DNA from: Parafannyhessea umbonata
Lineage (GTDB): Bacteria; Actinomycetota; Coriobacteriia; Coriobacteriales; Atopobiaceae
Reading direction: 5' to 3'
Length of the DNA: 64,000 bases
Assembly: GCF_012844235.1 (NCBI RefSeq)
Contig: NZ_JABAGR010000001.1
Coordinates: 360,634-424,633, forward strand
The notes beneath the pieces are model-generated. The model saw nothing but the letters and a program-made list of their open reading frames with translations. It had not been told where the DNA came from and did no database searches. Made by a program: the position numbers and the translations under genes. This document shows, piece by piece, positions 24,933 through 33,206 of the stretch. Within the stretch, counting starts at the first letter, position 1, and every line of letters starts with the position of its first letter.

Positions 24933-25691
24933 ATGTCTGAAGATACGCAGCGCAAGACCCCAACGATCGAACTGAGGCACGTAGAGAAGCACTTTGGCGA
25001 CCTCCACGTCCTGAAGGACGTGAGCCTTCAGGTCGAGAAGGGCGAGGTGCTGGTGCTGATAGGCCCGTCCGGCTCCGGCAAGTCGACGCTATGCCGCACG
25101 ATAAACCGCCTCGAGACCATCGACTCCGGCGAGATCCTGATCGAGGGCAAGCCGCTTCCCCAGGAGGGCAAGGAGCTTGCCGCGATGCGCGCGGAGATCG
25201 GCATGGTCTTCCAGCAGTTCAACCTCTTCGCGCACAAGACGATCCTCGAAAACGTGACCATGGGGCCCGTCGAGGTGCTGCACGTGGACAAGAAGAAGGC
25301 GGAGCAGGAGGCCATGGAGCTGTTGCGTCGCGTCGGCGTGGCGGAGCAGGCAAGCAAGGTGCCCGCGCAGCTCTCCGGCGGCCAGCAGCAGCGCGTCGCC
25401 ATCGCGCGCTCACTGGCGATGCACCCGAAGGCGATGCTGTTCGACGAGCCGACGTCCGCCCTTGACCCCGAGATGATCAACGAGGTGCTCGACGTCATGG
25501 TCGAGCTCGCGCGCGAGGGCATGACCATGGTCGTCGTCACGCACGAGATGAACTTCGCCCGTCGCGTGGCCGACCGCGTGGAGTTCATGGCGGATGGCCA
25601 GATCCTGGAGGAGGGTGACCCGAACGAGTTCTTCGACCACCCCAAGACCGAGCGCGCCCGCGAGTTCCTCGAGTCCATCAAGGGCCACTAG
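24933..25691 (+). CDS. Amino-acid ABC transporter ATP-binding protein
   Basis: This 252-residue ABC ATPase of the GlnQ/GluA type has Walker [10 protein letters not shown] (about residues 40-48), Q-loop FQQFNLF, signature LSGGQQQR, Walker [14 protein letters not shown] and switch His in VVVTHEM. It follows the permeases closely and powers import. All motifs are intact. Confidence 0.93.
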   Translation: MSEDTQRKTPTIELRHVEKHFGDLHVLKDVSLQVEKGEVLVLIGPSGSGKSTLCRTINRLETIDSGEILIEGKPLPQEGKELAAMRAEIGMVFQQFNLFAHKTILENVTMGPVEVLHVDKKKAEQEAMELLRRVGVAEQASKVPAQLSGGQQQRVAIARSLAMHPKAMLFDEPTSALDPEMINEVLDVMVELAREGMTMVVVTHEMNFARRVADRVEFMADGQILEEGDPNEFFDHPKTERAREFLESIKGH

Positions 25692-25709
25692 CGAGGGGAG
25701 GCGAGGCCC

Positions 25710-25910
25710 ATGGCAGACTCTGCGCCCGACATCGCAAGCTCTTCTCGCATGGACAGGCTCTGGTACGTGAAGTCGCAGTACCCGTGCATCGCGGACTGCG
25801 ACCAGTGCGGCCTGTGCGCGAGCTTCCACGGCAAGGACCCGACCATCGCGTTCAAGGACTACATAGACGGCAAGGCGAGCTTCATGGAGGTCTCGCTGCG
25901 CTATCGCTAG
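25710..25910 (+). CDS. Cys-cluster microprotein at the end of the ABC operon
   Basis: This 66-residue soluble protein starts 18 bp after the ATPase gene, behind GAGGGGAGG. Its middle holds CIADCDQCGLC, four Cys in a C-x3-C-x2-C-x2-C spacing that could bind Zn or an iron-sulfur cluster. The C-terminus (DPTIAFKDYIDGKASFMEVSLRYR) is more conserved-looking than the Ser-rich start. No family recognised. Its position suggests co-expression with the importer, perhaps as a regulator or assembly factor; that is inference. Confidence 0.65.
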   Translation: MADSAPDIASSSRMDRLWYVKSQYPCIADCDQCGLCASFHGKDPTIAFKDYIDGKASFMEVSLRYR

Positions 25911-25947
25911 GCACGACGCCGGGCGAGAAGAACTACCGTGCCGACGG

Positions 25948-25976
25948 GGGCGCGTCCGTTTGGGCGCGCCCTTTTT
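25948..25976 (+). terminator. Rho-independent terminator of the ABC operon
   Basis: GGGCGCG (25948-25954) pairs with CGCGCCC (25965-25971), followed by five T. It ends the ABC operon. A GGGCGAGAAGAAC motif lies just before it at 25921-25933. Confidence 0.85.
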
Positions 25977-26100
25977 GTCGCACGCCAGATGGCTCATGTG
26001 GAGCGCCTGTGTTCGGATTCGCGCAAGACGGGGCAATTGACCAGCCAATTAGTGCAATGTAAGCGAAAAGTAAGGCATTGCCACCTTGTGGGCGATTACA

Positions 26101-26129
26101 TTGTTGGCAGTGACACCTCCCTTTATCAT
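26101..26129 (+). promoter_or_regulatory. Promoter of the phosphate permease operon
   Basis: A -35 TTGTTG (26101-26106) and -10 TATCAT (26124-26129) are spaced by 17 bp, placing transcription start about 18 bp before the GAAAGGAG ribosome-binding site of the permease. No recognisable PhoB box is seen in the preceding AT-rich stretch. Confidence 0.65.
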
Positions 26130-26153
26130 CGGGATGTAAAGAAAGGAGTCACT

Positions 26154-27203
26154 TTGGTCAGCTTTTCGCAGTTTTTGGCGATGCTCGAGGCGAACCCCTT
26201 CCTCGCCGTCGTCATGGCCCTGGTGCTGGGGACCATCTTCGTGAACGGAGCCACCGACGCCGCGAACGCGATCGCGGAGCCCGTGGGCACGCGCTCCATC
26301 AGCATCGAGGCCGCCATCGCCATGAGCGTGGTCTGCAACTTCATCGGCCTCGTCGCGATGACGTTCGTCTCGACGGCCGTCGCGGACACCATCAGCGGCA
26401 TGGTCGACTTTGGCGGCGACACGCATGCGGCGCTCATTGCGCTTGCCGCGGCAACCGTGGGCATCGTGGCGTGGGGCGTGGGCGCCTGGATCTTCGGCAT
26501 CCCCACGAGCGAGAGCCACGCGCTCATCGCGGGCCTCACGGGCGCGGCGCTCGCCGTGCACGGCGGCCTTTCCGGCGTCAACTTCGGGGAGTGGATGAAG
26601 GTCGTGTACGGCCTGGTCTTCTCCACCGCCGCGGGCTTTGCGGCCGGCTGGCTCGTCGCCTGGCTCATACAGCGCGCGCTTAGGCACGCGAACCGCGCGA
26701 AGATGGACAGCCTCTTCGGCAAGCTGCAGGTGGCCGGTGCCGCCGGCGTCGCCCTCATGCACGGCGCGCAGGACGGCCAGAAGTTCATGTCCACCGCCAT
26801 GCTCGCCATCGCGCTTTCCGCCGGGCTCAAGGCGTCCGACATGGGCGGCTTCCCGCTGTGGGTCGAGGTGCTCTGCGCGGGCATGATGGCCATCGGCACG
26901 GCCGTGGGCGGCAAGCGCATCATCAAGAAGGTCGGCATGCAGATGGTGCAGATGGAGAAGTACCAGGGCTTTGCCGCGTCCGTCTCGGCCACCGCGTCGC
27001 TTCTGGTCGCGACGCTCACGGGCCTTCCCGTATCGACCACGCACGCGAAGACCGCGGCCATCATGGGCGCGGGCGCCGCGAAGAACATGCGCTCCGTCAA
27101 CTGGGGCGTCGCGAAGGAGATGGTCTACACCTGGATCTTCACCTTCCCGGGCTGCGGAGTCATAGGCTTCGTTCTTGCCAAGATTTTCCTGATCATCTTC
27201 TAG
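26154..27203 (+). CDS. pit: Inorganic phosphate transporter, PiT family
   Basis: This 349-residue membrane protein has the duplicated PiT signature. The first copy is VNGATDAANAIAEPVGTRS near the N-terminus and the second is GLPVSTTHAKTAAIMGAG near the C-terminus. Between them are about ten hydrophobic helices and a cytoplasmic loop (RALRHANRAKMDSLFGKLQ). It imports phosphate, or metal-phosphate, with H+ or Na+. The best start is TTG 26154, seven bases after AAAGGAG; the frame stays open further upstream but the promoter excludes it. The DUF47 gene follows after 15 bp. Confidence 0.9.
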   Translation: MVSFSQFLAMLEANPFLAVVMALVLGTIFVNGATDAANAIAEPVGTRSISIEAAIAMSVVCNFIGLVAMTFVSTAVADTISGMVDFGGDTHAALIALAAATVGIVAWGVGAWIFGIPTSESHALIAGLTGAALAVHGGLSGVNFGEWMKVVYGLVFSTAAGFAAGWLVAWLIQRALRHANRAKMDSLFGKLQVAGAAGVALMHGAQDGQKFMSTAMLAIALSAGLKASDMGGFPLWVEVLCAGMMAIGTAVGGKRIIKKVGMQMVQMEKYQGFAASVSATASLLVATLTGLPVSTTHAKTAAIMGAGAAKNMRSVNWGVAKEMVYTWIFTFPGCGVIGFVLAKIFLIIF

Positions 27204-27218
27204 CTGGAGGTAGACCAC

Positions 27219-27839
27219 ATGGCACGCGCCAAGAAGGAAGACATCTTCTACACCCTGTTCAAGGACCTCGCGGCAAAGCTCGTCGAGGCGTGCGACCACT
27301 ACGTCGAGGTGATGGAGGGCTATCCGCAGACGTTTCCGGGCATCCCGGAGCTCAAGGTGTACGAGAGCGAGTGCGACAACAAGGTCCAGCGCATCATGCG
27401 CGAGCTGTACGACTCGTTCATCACCCCGTTCGACCGCCAGGACATCAGCGACCTCGCGCTTGCGATGGACGACATCATGGACTACATGAACGGAGCAGCG
27501 CTCTGCCTTGACCTTTTCAACGTGCAGGAGATGCGCGGCGAGGCAATCCAGATGGCGCGCCTGACGCGTCGCTGCGTGGACGAGGTGAGCAGGATGATCG
27601 ACCACCTGCCCAACTACAAGAGCGACCCGGAGGTCATGGAGCACGCGAACATGATCTCGGACATCGAGGACGAGGGCGACGTCGTGTACAACGGCGGCGT
27701 GCGCAGGCTGTTCCACGACGAGGAGAACGGCCGCACCACCGTGACGTGGCTGCGCCTGTTCGACCGCATGGAGAGCTGCATCGACGCGTGCGACCACACG
27801 GCGCAGGTGGTGCGCACCGTCGTGATGAAGAGCGCGTAG
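27219..27839 (+). CDS. DUF47/PhoU-like accessory protein of the phosphate permease
   Basis: This 206-residue, wholly helical, acidic protein has the PhoU-domain feel of DUF47 (YkaA-type) proteins: FKDLAAKLVEACDHYVEVM, then LYDSFITPFDRQDISDLALAMDDIMDYM, which is the diagnostic metal-binding region. DUF47 genes are commonly paired with PiT permeases and are thought to gate transport. Spacing of 15 bp and a GGAGG site support co-transcription with pit. Confidence 0.9.
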   Translation: MARAKKEDIFYTLFKDLAAKLVEACDHYVEVMEGYPQTFPGIPELKVYESECDNKVQRIMRELYDSFITPFDRQDISDLALAMDDIMDYMNGAALCLDLFNVQEMRGEAIQMARLTRRCVDEVSRMIDHLPNYKSDPEVMEHANMISDIEDEGDVVYNGGVRRLFHDEENGRTTVTWLRLFDRMESCIDACDHTAQVVRTVVMKSA

Positions 27840-27840
27840 C

Positions 27841-28371
27841 GTGGACGACTCCCGGCGGCCGGCGGACGCGCCGGACCCAGAGGCGGAGCGGCTGCGAAGG
27901 CTCGAGGCCCTTCTCGCCCGGCGCGGGCTGCCCATGAGGCGCCTCGCGACCGGGCGAGGCCACGTTCCGGAGGCTCTTGCGTCCGCGAGCCGCGACCAGC
28001 GCAGCCTGGTGGTGCACGCGAAGGGCTTTCCGTGGGCGGGGCCCAACGGCTGCGCCGCGTGGGTGGAGGGCGTGTTCCAGTGGTCTGGCCTGGGGTTGGA
28101 GCGCGGCGACGCCCGCGAGCTGTACGAGCGCCACTGCACGCTGGAGGACCCCGGAGAGCTGCGCGTGGGCATGATCGTGGCCGTGCCGCGCTGCCCGGCG
28201 AGCCCGCAGGCGGCGCGGCATGGGCACGTTGGCATCTACGTGGGCGACGGCATGGTCATGGACAGCGCGGACTCCGGCGTGCGCACGGTGCCGCTTGCGC
28301 TGTGGTACGGTGCGTATGGGGCGTGGGAGCAGCCGCGCTGGGGATGGATGCGGGGCGTCGCCCTCGCGTGA
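27841..28371 (+). CDS. NlpC/P60-like papain-fold protein
   Basis: This 176-residue protein starts with GTG one base after the DUF47 stop. Its pattern is that of NlpC/P60 cysteine peptidases or amidases: catalytic-type Cys in GPNGCAAWVEGVF, then HGHVGIYVGDGMVMDS supplying His. No signal peptide is present; the N-terminus is charged and helical (DDSRRPADAPDPEAERLRRLEALLARR). Cytoplasmic action on a peptide, lipid or acyl substrate is therefore likelier than wall cleavage. Coupling to the phosphate operon upstream and the phosphopantetheinyl transferase downstream is positional only. Confidence 0.7.
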   Translation: MDDSRRPADAPDPEAERLRRLEALLARRGLPMRRLATGRGHVPEALASASRDQRSLVVHAKGFPWAGPNGCAAWVEGVFQWSGLGLERGDARELYERHCTLEDPGELRVGMIVAVPRCPASPQAARHGHVGIYVGDGMVMDSADSGVRTVPLALWYGAYGAWEQPRWGWMRGVALA

Positions 28372-28389
28372 CGACGGGGGGCGAGCCTG

Positions 28390-29019
28390 GTGGAGAAGGT
28401 CGTGGTGCACGTGCTTGACTGCGCGCCGCTGGCCGGGCACGAGGACGCGTGCCGCGGCGTCGTGGCGCCCATGTACGCCCGGCGCTCCGAGGTGGGGCCC
28501 GCGCGCGTGCGGCTGGAGGCGCTGGGAGGCGGCCTCCTTGCGCGCGACGTGCTGGGCGTGACGGCGGACGCGGACGTGAGCTACGGCGAGTACGGCAAGC
28601 CGCGCGTGGCGGGCGGGCCGGAGTTCAACCTCACGAACGACGTGGGCATCGTTGCGCTGGCGGTGGCGAAACGCCCCGTGGGCATAGACCTGGAGGAGAT
28701 CCCGGCGCGCTACCGCGACGTGGAGGACCTCATCACGCGCAAGTACTACGACGAGGCCGAGCGTGCCGCCGTGGGCGACGGCTCCACGCGCGAGCGTCGC
28801 GCGGCGTGGGCAAGGGCGTGGACCCGGCGCGAGGCGATCCTGAAGGCGATGGGCACGGGCTTTGCCGTGGACCCGCGCAAGCGCCCGGAGGTGCTCCTGG
28901 GCTGGGAGCTGCGCTCCGTGGAGCTGGGGGAGACCGTCCTGACCTGCGCGATGGACGTGCCGTTTGAAATGAGCGTCCTGCGCCGCGACGCGCTTCGACT
29001 GCTTGACTGCCATTGCTAG
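28390..29019 (+). CDS. 4'-phosphopantetheinyl transferase superfamily protein
   Basis: This 209-residue protein is of the Sfp/AcpT type. The magnesium and CoA-binding motifs are VGIDLEEI (about residues 98-105) and the WTRREAILKAMGTGF block (about 142-156), with an upstream basic HN-type segment GGPEFNLTNDVG. It would attach phosphopantetheine to carrier proteins. The usual AcpS for fatty-acid synthesis is shorter, so this copy may serve another carrier protein; none is encoded in the window. GTG start 28390 is assumed, with a weak upstream G-rich site. Confidence 0.85.
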   Translation: MEKVVVHVLDCAPLAGHEDACRGVVAPMYARRSEVGPARVRLEALGGGLLARDVLGVTADADVSYGEYGKPRVAGGPEFNLTNDVGIVALAVAKRPVGIDLEEIPARYRDVEDLITRKYYDEAERAAVGDGSTRERRAAWARAWTRREAILKAMGTGFAVDPRKRPEVLLGWELRSVELGETVLTCAMDVPFEMSVLRRDALRLLDCHC

Positions 29020-29083
29020 AATTGGATGTCGATACGTCACGCGGCCGCTGGCCGCTTTGGCATGGGTCGATTGGTTGGCACGC

Positions 29084-31705
29084 ATGGCAGATCGCAGGGT
29101 TCGGAGTGCGGGAACGGCGCCCGGGTGGCAGGCGCCACGGGCGGGGCGGCGGCCCCGGGGGGCGGCGGACCGCGGGGCGGCCGGCTCCTCGCGCCGCTAC
29201 GTCACGTCGCTCGACGGCCTCCGCGCCGTGTGCGCGCTGGGCGTGGTCTTCTACCACATGGGGCTCTCGTGGTGCACGGGAGGCCTATTGGGCGTGACCG
29301 TGCTCTTCGTGCTTTCCGGCTACCTTGCGACGGCGGGGCTTCTGTCCGAGCTCGAAAGAACGGGCTCCATCCGACTTGGTTCCTACTGGATGCGCCGCGT
29401 CAAGCGGCTTCTGCCCACGTGCGTGGTCTTCGTCGCGGTCACGGCCGCGGTGTGCACCGTCGCGAACCACCAGCTGCTCACGAAGATGCGCCCGGACGTG
29501 GTGCCAGCGCTCCTGATGGCGCTCAACTGGACAAAGATCCTCAGCCACGAGTCGTACTTCGCGGCAGCCGGCGCCCCCTCGCCCCTGACGCACTTTTGGT
29601 CGCTTGCGCTGGAGTTCCAGTTCTACCTGGCGTGGCCGCCCGTCCTCATGCTGCTGATGCGAGCCGTTCCGCGGGGCGGCGGCCCGCGCTGGCACGATCG
29701 ACGTGGCGTTGTGATCGCGCTCGCGGCTCTGACGCTTGCCTCCGCCGCGCTGATGGCCGCGCTGTACGTTCCCGGCGCCGATCCCTCGCGCGCGTACTAC
29801 GGCACGGACACCCGCGCCCAGAGCCTGCTGCTGGGCTGCATCCTGGCGTTCGTGTGGCCGTTTGGCGAGAAGAGCCAGGAGACGGCGGCCGCGGCCCGGC
29901 CTCGGCGGCGCATGGCGATCGAGCTTGCGGGCTTTGGCTCCGTGGCGGCGCTCGTCGCGATGATGGCGACGACCGAGGGGTACTCGTCCTTCTCGTACTA
30001 CGGGGGCATCCTGCTGTGCTCCGCCGTCGCGGCCGTGGCGGTGGCGGCGCTCGTGCCCGCGGGCACGGCGGTCTCGCGCGCGATGTCGTGGCGCCCGCTG
30101 GCGTGGGTGGGCTCGCGCTCGTTTGCGATCTACGTGTGGCACTATCCCATCGTCGAGCTGATGCAGCCAAGAAACTCCACCACGGCGCTCGCGCCGTGGC
30201 AGGTGGCGCTCGAGCTGGGCGTGATCCTGGCCGCGGCGGAGCTGAGCTACCGCCTGGTGGAGGAACCGCTGCGCAAGGGTTCGCTCCGGTCGTACCTCGC
30301 GGCGCTCGCGCGCCCCATCCTGCCGGTGGCGGCTGCCGGACCCGTGGCCCCGGCCGCGGGCGCGTCCGCCGCCGGAAGGCGCGGCCGCGTCGCCGCAGAG
30401 GGGCCGCGTCCTTCTCGCCCGCGCGATGCCGCCGCTCGCCGCCTTGCGGCACGTGGGGAAGAAGGTGGCGAGAAGGGCCTGGCAGGAGGGCTTGCCGCGG
30501 CGGCCTTGGCTGCGATCCGTCGCGTGCCGAGGGCTGCGCTGCCCGTGCTCGTGTGCGCGGTGGCCGCGTGGGGCCTCGCGTTCGTGCCGCCCGTCGCGGC
30601 GGTGGGGGGCGAGCCCGGCGCGCACCGCGTGAGCGCGGCGACGTTGAGGAAGCCGCTTTCGGCGGGCAAGTACGACGTGCTCCTGATTGGCGACTCCGTT
30701 TCGCTGGGCGCGCGCGACGCGCTGAACGATGCGTTTCCGTACGGCATGATCGACGCGAAGGTGGGCAGGCAGGCGACGGACGCGCTGGACGTGTATCGCA
30801 AGTACTCCGACCAGGGAGTGGTGGGCGATACCGTGATTTTTGCCGTGGGTACGAACGGTGCGCTGACGCAGGACACGCTGCAGAGGATCTACGACGCGGT
30901 TGGTAAGAAGCGCCAGCTTTGGTTTGTGAACAACAGGGCGCCGGAGGACTGGGTCTCGGCGAACAACGCGCTGCTGAAGTCGTTTGGCGATGCGCATAGG
31001 AACGTGGGGGTCATAGACTGGTACGCGCTCTCGTCCGGACACGACGAGTGGTTCTGGGACGACGGGACCCACCTGCGGCCACAGCACGCGCAGGACCTGG
31101 CGGACCTGATCGTGAAGACGACCGGCTACGTGAAGCCCACGCGGGAGAACACGACGTACGGCGCCATAGTGCTGGGCGACGCCACGACGCTCGAGGCGGC
31201 GGACGAGCTTTCCGCCGCGATGCCGAAGGCGATGATCGACGCGGCGGCCGGGCGCGACGCAAAGGCGACGGCGCGGACGTGGGACGGCTACGCGAAGGCG
31301 GGGACGGCCGGCGACGTGGTGGCGATCGACCCCGACGACTCCGCACCGCTGGACGCGGCGTCGGTGGCGCGGATGGTCGCGGCCGTTGAGGGCTCCGGGG
31401 GCGACGACGCGTCTGGCTCTGCCGGGTCTGCCGCGACCGGGAAGGCGAGCAGGATGGTCTACCTCGTGACCTGCAGGTCCTCGGCAACGTACTGCGAGGC
31501 GAACAACCAGGTGCTGCGCAAGCTGGCGAAGGCGCGCGGCAACGTGCGGCTCATCGATTGGTACGCCGCCTCCGCCGGGCACGACGAGTACTTCAGGCCC
31601 GATGGCGCGACGCTGACCAAGGCAGGACGGAAGGCGTACGCGAAGCTCGTGAGCGCAGCGCTGGAGAGGGGCTCCGCCACCGGGGACGGCGCGGAAGCGG
31701 CATAG
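29084..31705 (+). CDS. Membrane acyltransferase (OatA-like) with two SGNH domains
   Basis: This roughly 873-residue protein has an Acyl_transf_3 membrane domain (about 45-400; SLDGLRAVCALGVVFYH with the conserved His, then at least nine helices), a long Ala/Arg/Pro-rich linker, another hydrophobic helix, and an extracytoplasmic part. The latter holds two tandem SGNH-like domains. The first has GDSVSL (about 535) and DGTHL (about 658), with catalytic Ser, Asp and His intact. The second has GDATTL (about 697) and DGATLT (about 839): Ser and His are lost. It likely transfers acyl groups from the cytoplasm to a wall polymer such as peptidoglycan. The start is uncertain; 29084 is an ATG without a clear site and 29003 is an alternative. 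Confidence 0.87.
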   Translation: MADRRVRSAGTAPGWQAPRAGRRPRGAADRGAAGSSRRYVTSLDGLRAVCALGVVFYHMGLSWCTGGLLGVTVLFVLSGYLATAGLLSELERTGSIRLGSYWMRRVKRLLPTCVVFVAVTAAVCTVANHQLLTKMRPDVVPALLMALNWTKILSHESYFAAAGAPSPLTHFWSLALEFQFYLAWPPVLMLLMRAVPRGGGPRWHDRRGVVIALAALTLASAALMAALYVPGADPSRAYYGTDTRAQSLLLGCILAFVWPFGEKSQETAAAARPRRRMAIELAGFGSVAALVAMMATTEGYSSFSYYGGILLCSAVAAVAVAALVPAGTAVSRAMSWRPLAWVGSRSFAIYVWHYPIVELMQPRNSTTALAPWQVALELGVILAAAELSYRLVEEPLRKGSLRSYLAALARPILPVAAAGPVAPAAGASAAGRRGRVAAEGPRPSRPRDAAARRLAARGEEGGEKGLAGGLAAAALAAIRRVPRAALPVLVCAVAAWGLAFVPPVAAVGGEPGAHRVSAATLRKPLSAGKYDVLLIGDSVSLGARDALNDAFPYGMIDAKVGRQATDALDVYRKYSDQGVVGDTVIFAVGTNGALTQDTLQRIYDAVGKKRQLWFVNNRAPEDWVSANNALLKSFGDAHRNVGVIDWYALSSGHDEWFWDDGTHLRPQHAQDLADLIVKTTGYVKPTRENTTYGAIVLGDATTLEAADELSAAMPKAMIDAAAGRDAKATARTWDGYAKAGTAGDVVAIDPDDSAPLDAASVARMVAAVEGSGGDDASGSAGSAATGKASRMVYLVTCRSSATYCEANNQVLRKLAKARGNVRLIDWYAASAGHDEYFRPDGATLTKAGRKAYAKLVSAALERGSATGDGAEAA

Positions 31706-31711
31706 CCGCCC

Positions 31712-31760
31712 GCGCGCCGGGGCACTCGGACCGCGCAACGCGCCGGGCCCCGGCACGCGC
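31712..31760. terminator. GC-rich hairpin between converging genes
   Basis: GCGCGCCGGGGC (31712-31723) can pair with GCCCCGGCACGCGC (31747-31760), with one bulged base. It lies between the acyltransferase and threonine aldolase 3' ends and has no U-run. Confidence 0.45.
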
Positions 31761-31778
31761 GGTCTTGCACGGCCGTGC

Positions 31779-32837
31779 CTACGCGATGCCGGCGGCAAGC
31801 TCCAGCAGCTCGTCCACGTCGCGGATCGACGTGGCCCAGGACGTCACGAACCTCACGACCTTGCGGCCGTCGTCGAGGGCATAGAACGTCTCTGCCCCCA
31901 CGGCGCTCTCAAACGCAGCCTGCTGCCCGGGGCTCACCACGAAGAACTGCTGGTTGGAGGGGGAGTCCCCATAGGGCTCAAAGCCAAGGCCCGCCAAGCC
32001 GTCGCGAAGCCTTGCGGCCATGCGGTTCGCGTGGCGCGCCATGGCCCAGTACGGCGCCTCCGCGTCGCCCTCGGACCGCTCGAACGCCGCCTCGAACTGA
32101 ACGCCCAGCAGCCTGCCCTTCGCAACGAGGCCCCCGCGCTCCTTCACCAGGAAGGGGAACGCCTCGCGAAGCCTCTCGTCGCGAATGACCATCGCCTCGC
32201 CAAACAGCATGCCGTTCTTGGTCCCGCCCAGGTAGAACGCGTCGACCGTGTGCGCTATGTGCTCAAGAGTCACGTCGTTTCCCTCCGACGTGAGCGCGGA
32301 CGCCAGCCGGGCGCCGTCCATGAACACCCTCAGCCCCCGGTCGTGCGCCCAGTCGCATATGGCGTCCAGGCGCGCGGCGTCCCACACGCCGCCAAGCTCC
32401 GTCGCGTTCGTCACGTACACGGCGGCGGGCCGCGTCATGTGCCTGCCGCACGACGTCTGGAACTCGTACACGCGCTCCGCCCCCTCTGGAGAGAGGAACC
32501 CGTCCGCGTCGCACGTGGGCAGGACGGTCCTGCCACACGCTGCCACGGCGCCGGTCTCGTGCACGTTGATGTGCGCGTCGCGCGTGCAGATGACACCCTC
32601 CCAGTCGCGCAGCATCCCGGTCACGCCAATCACGTTCGCGGACGTCCCGCCCACGCAGAACTGCACGTCGGCCTCGTCCTCGTCCAGGCCGCACGCATCC
32701 AGGATCAGGCGCCGCGCCCGCTCGCAGTGCGGGTCACCCTCCGTGTAGCCTACGCACTGCTCATCGTTCGTGGCCACGAGCGCGTCCATTATCCGCGGCG
32801 CCGCCCCCTCAGAGTAGTCGTTCCTGAACATGCGCAT
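31779..32837 (-). CDS. ltaE: Low-specificity L-threonine aldolase
   Basis: This 352-residue fold-type I PLP enzyme is of the beta-eliminating lyase/threonine aldolase family. It has the start MRMFRNDYSEGAAPRIMDAL, a PLP-contact strand VFMDGARLASAL with the conserved Asp and Arg, and the Schiff-base Lys in LGGTKNGM. It cleaves L-threonine or allo-threonine to glycine and acetaldehyde, giving amino-acid fermentation a route to glycine. Length fits the family. It is transcribed alone and divergently from the asr operon. Confidence 0.9.
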   Translation of the reverse strand: MRMFRNDYSEGAAPRIMDALVATNDEQCVGYTEGDPHCERARRLILDACGLDEDEADVQFCVGGTSANVIGVTGMLRDWEGVICTRDAHINVHETGAVAACGRTVLPTCDADGFLSPEGAERVYEFQTSCGRHMTRPAAVYVTNATELGGVWDAARLDAICDWAHDRGLRVFMDGARLASALTSEGNDVTLEHIAHTVDAFYLGGTKNGMLFGEAMVIRDERLREAFPFLVKERGGLVAKGRLLGVQFEAAFERSEGDAEAPYWAMARHANRMAARLRDGLAGLGFEPYGDSPSNQQFFVVSPGQQAAFESAVGAETFYALDDGRKVVRFVTSWATSIRDVDELLELAAGIA

Positions 32838-33206
32838 GATCGCTCCAATCGGTTTGGCCGGACCGCGCCCGGCTGCCAGACCTCATGACTATAGCCGTTG
32901 TGGACTGCCGGCGCATCGGCATGCAAGTCCGCAACCAACCTGTTCCTTAGCGTCTGACGTCCTGCCCGCGCGAATTTCGCCACTCGCGAATTTGTCGCCT
33001 GTTGCCATGACGACAACTTTCCTTGTGCCAGTACGATACGTTCTAAAGGTTTCGGGCGAGAAGGACATCGCCTCCGACCGTCGTCGCGCCGTGCGTCCAA
33101 GCGCTGGATCGCCTGTTGGGTTACGTGCTGGCAACGTGACGCGACGCCAAGCCGGACTGGCACTGTCTGCACGCCTGCGGGGGTCCGCGCAAGAGGAAGG
33201 AAGACG
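32838..33206. other. Intergenic region upstream of asrABC with two CGCGAATTT direct repeats
   Basis: This 369-bp region separates ltaE from asrA. CGCGAATTT occurs at 32969-32977 and 32985-32993, 16 bp apart, followed by AT-richer DNA and a GGGCGAGAAGGAC motif (33054-33066). I cannot place a convincing -35/-10 pair. No coding potential is seen. The direct repeats are a candidate activator or repressor site for sulfite reductase. Confidence 0.4.
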
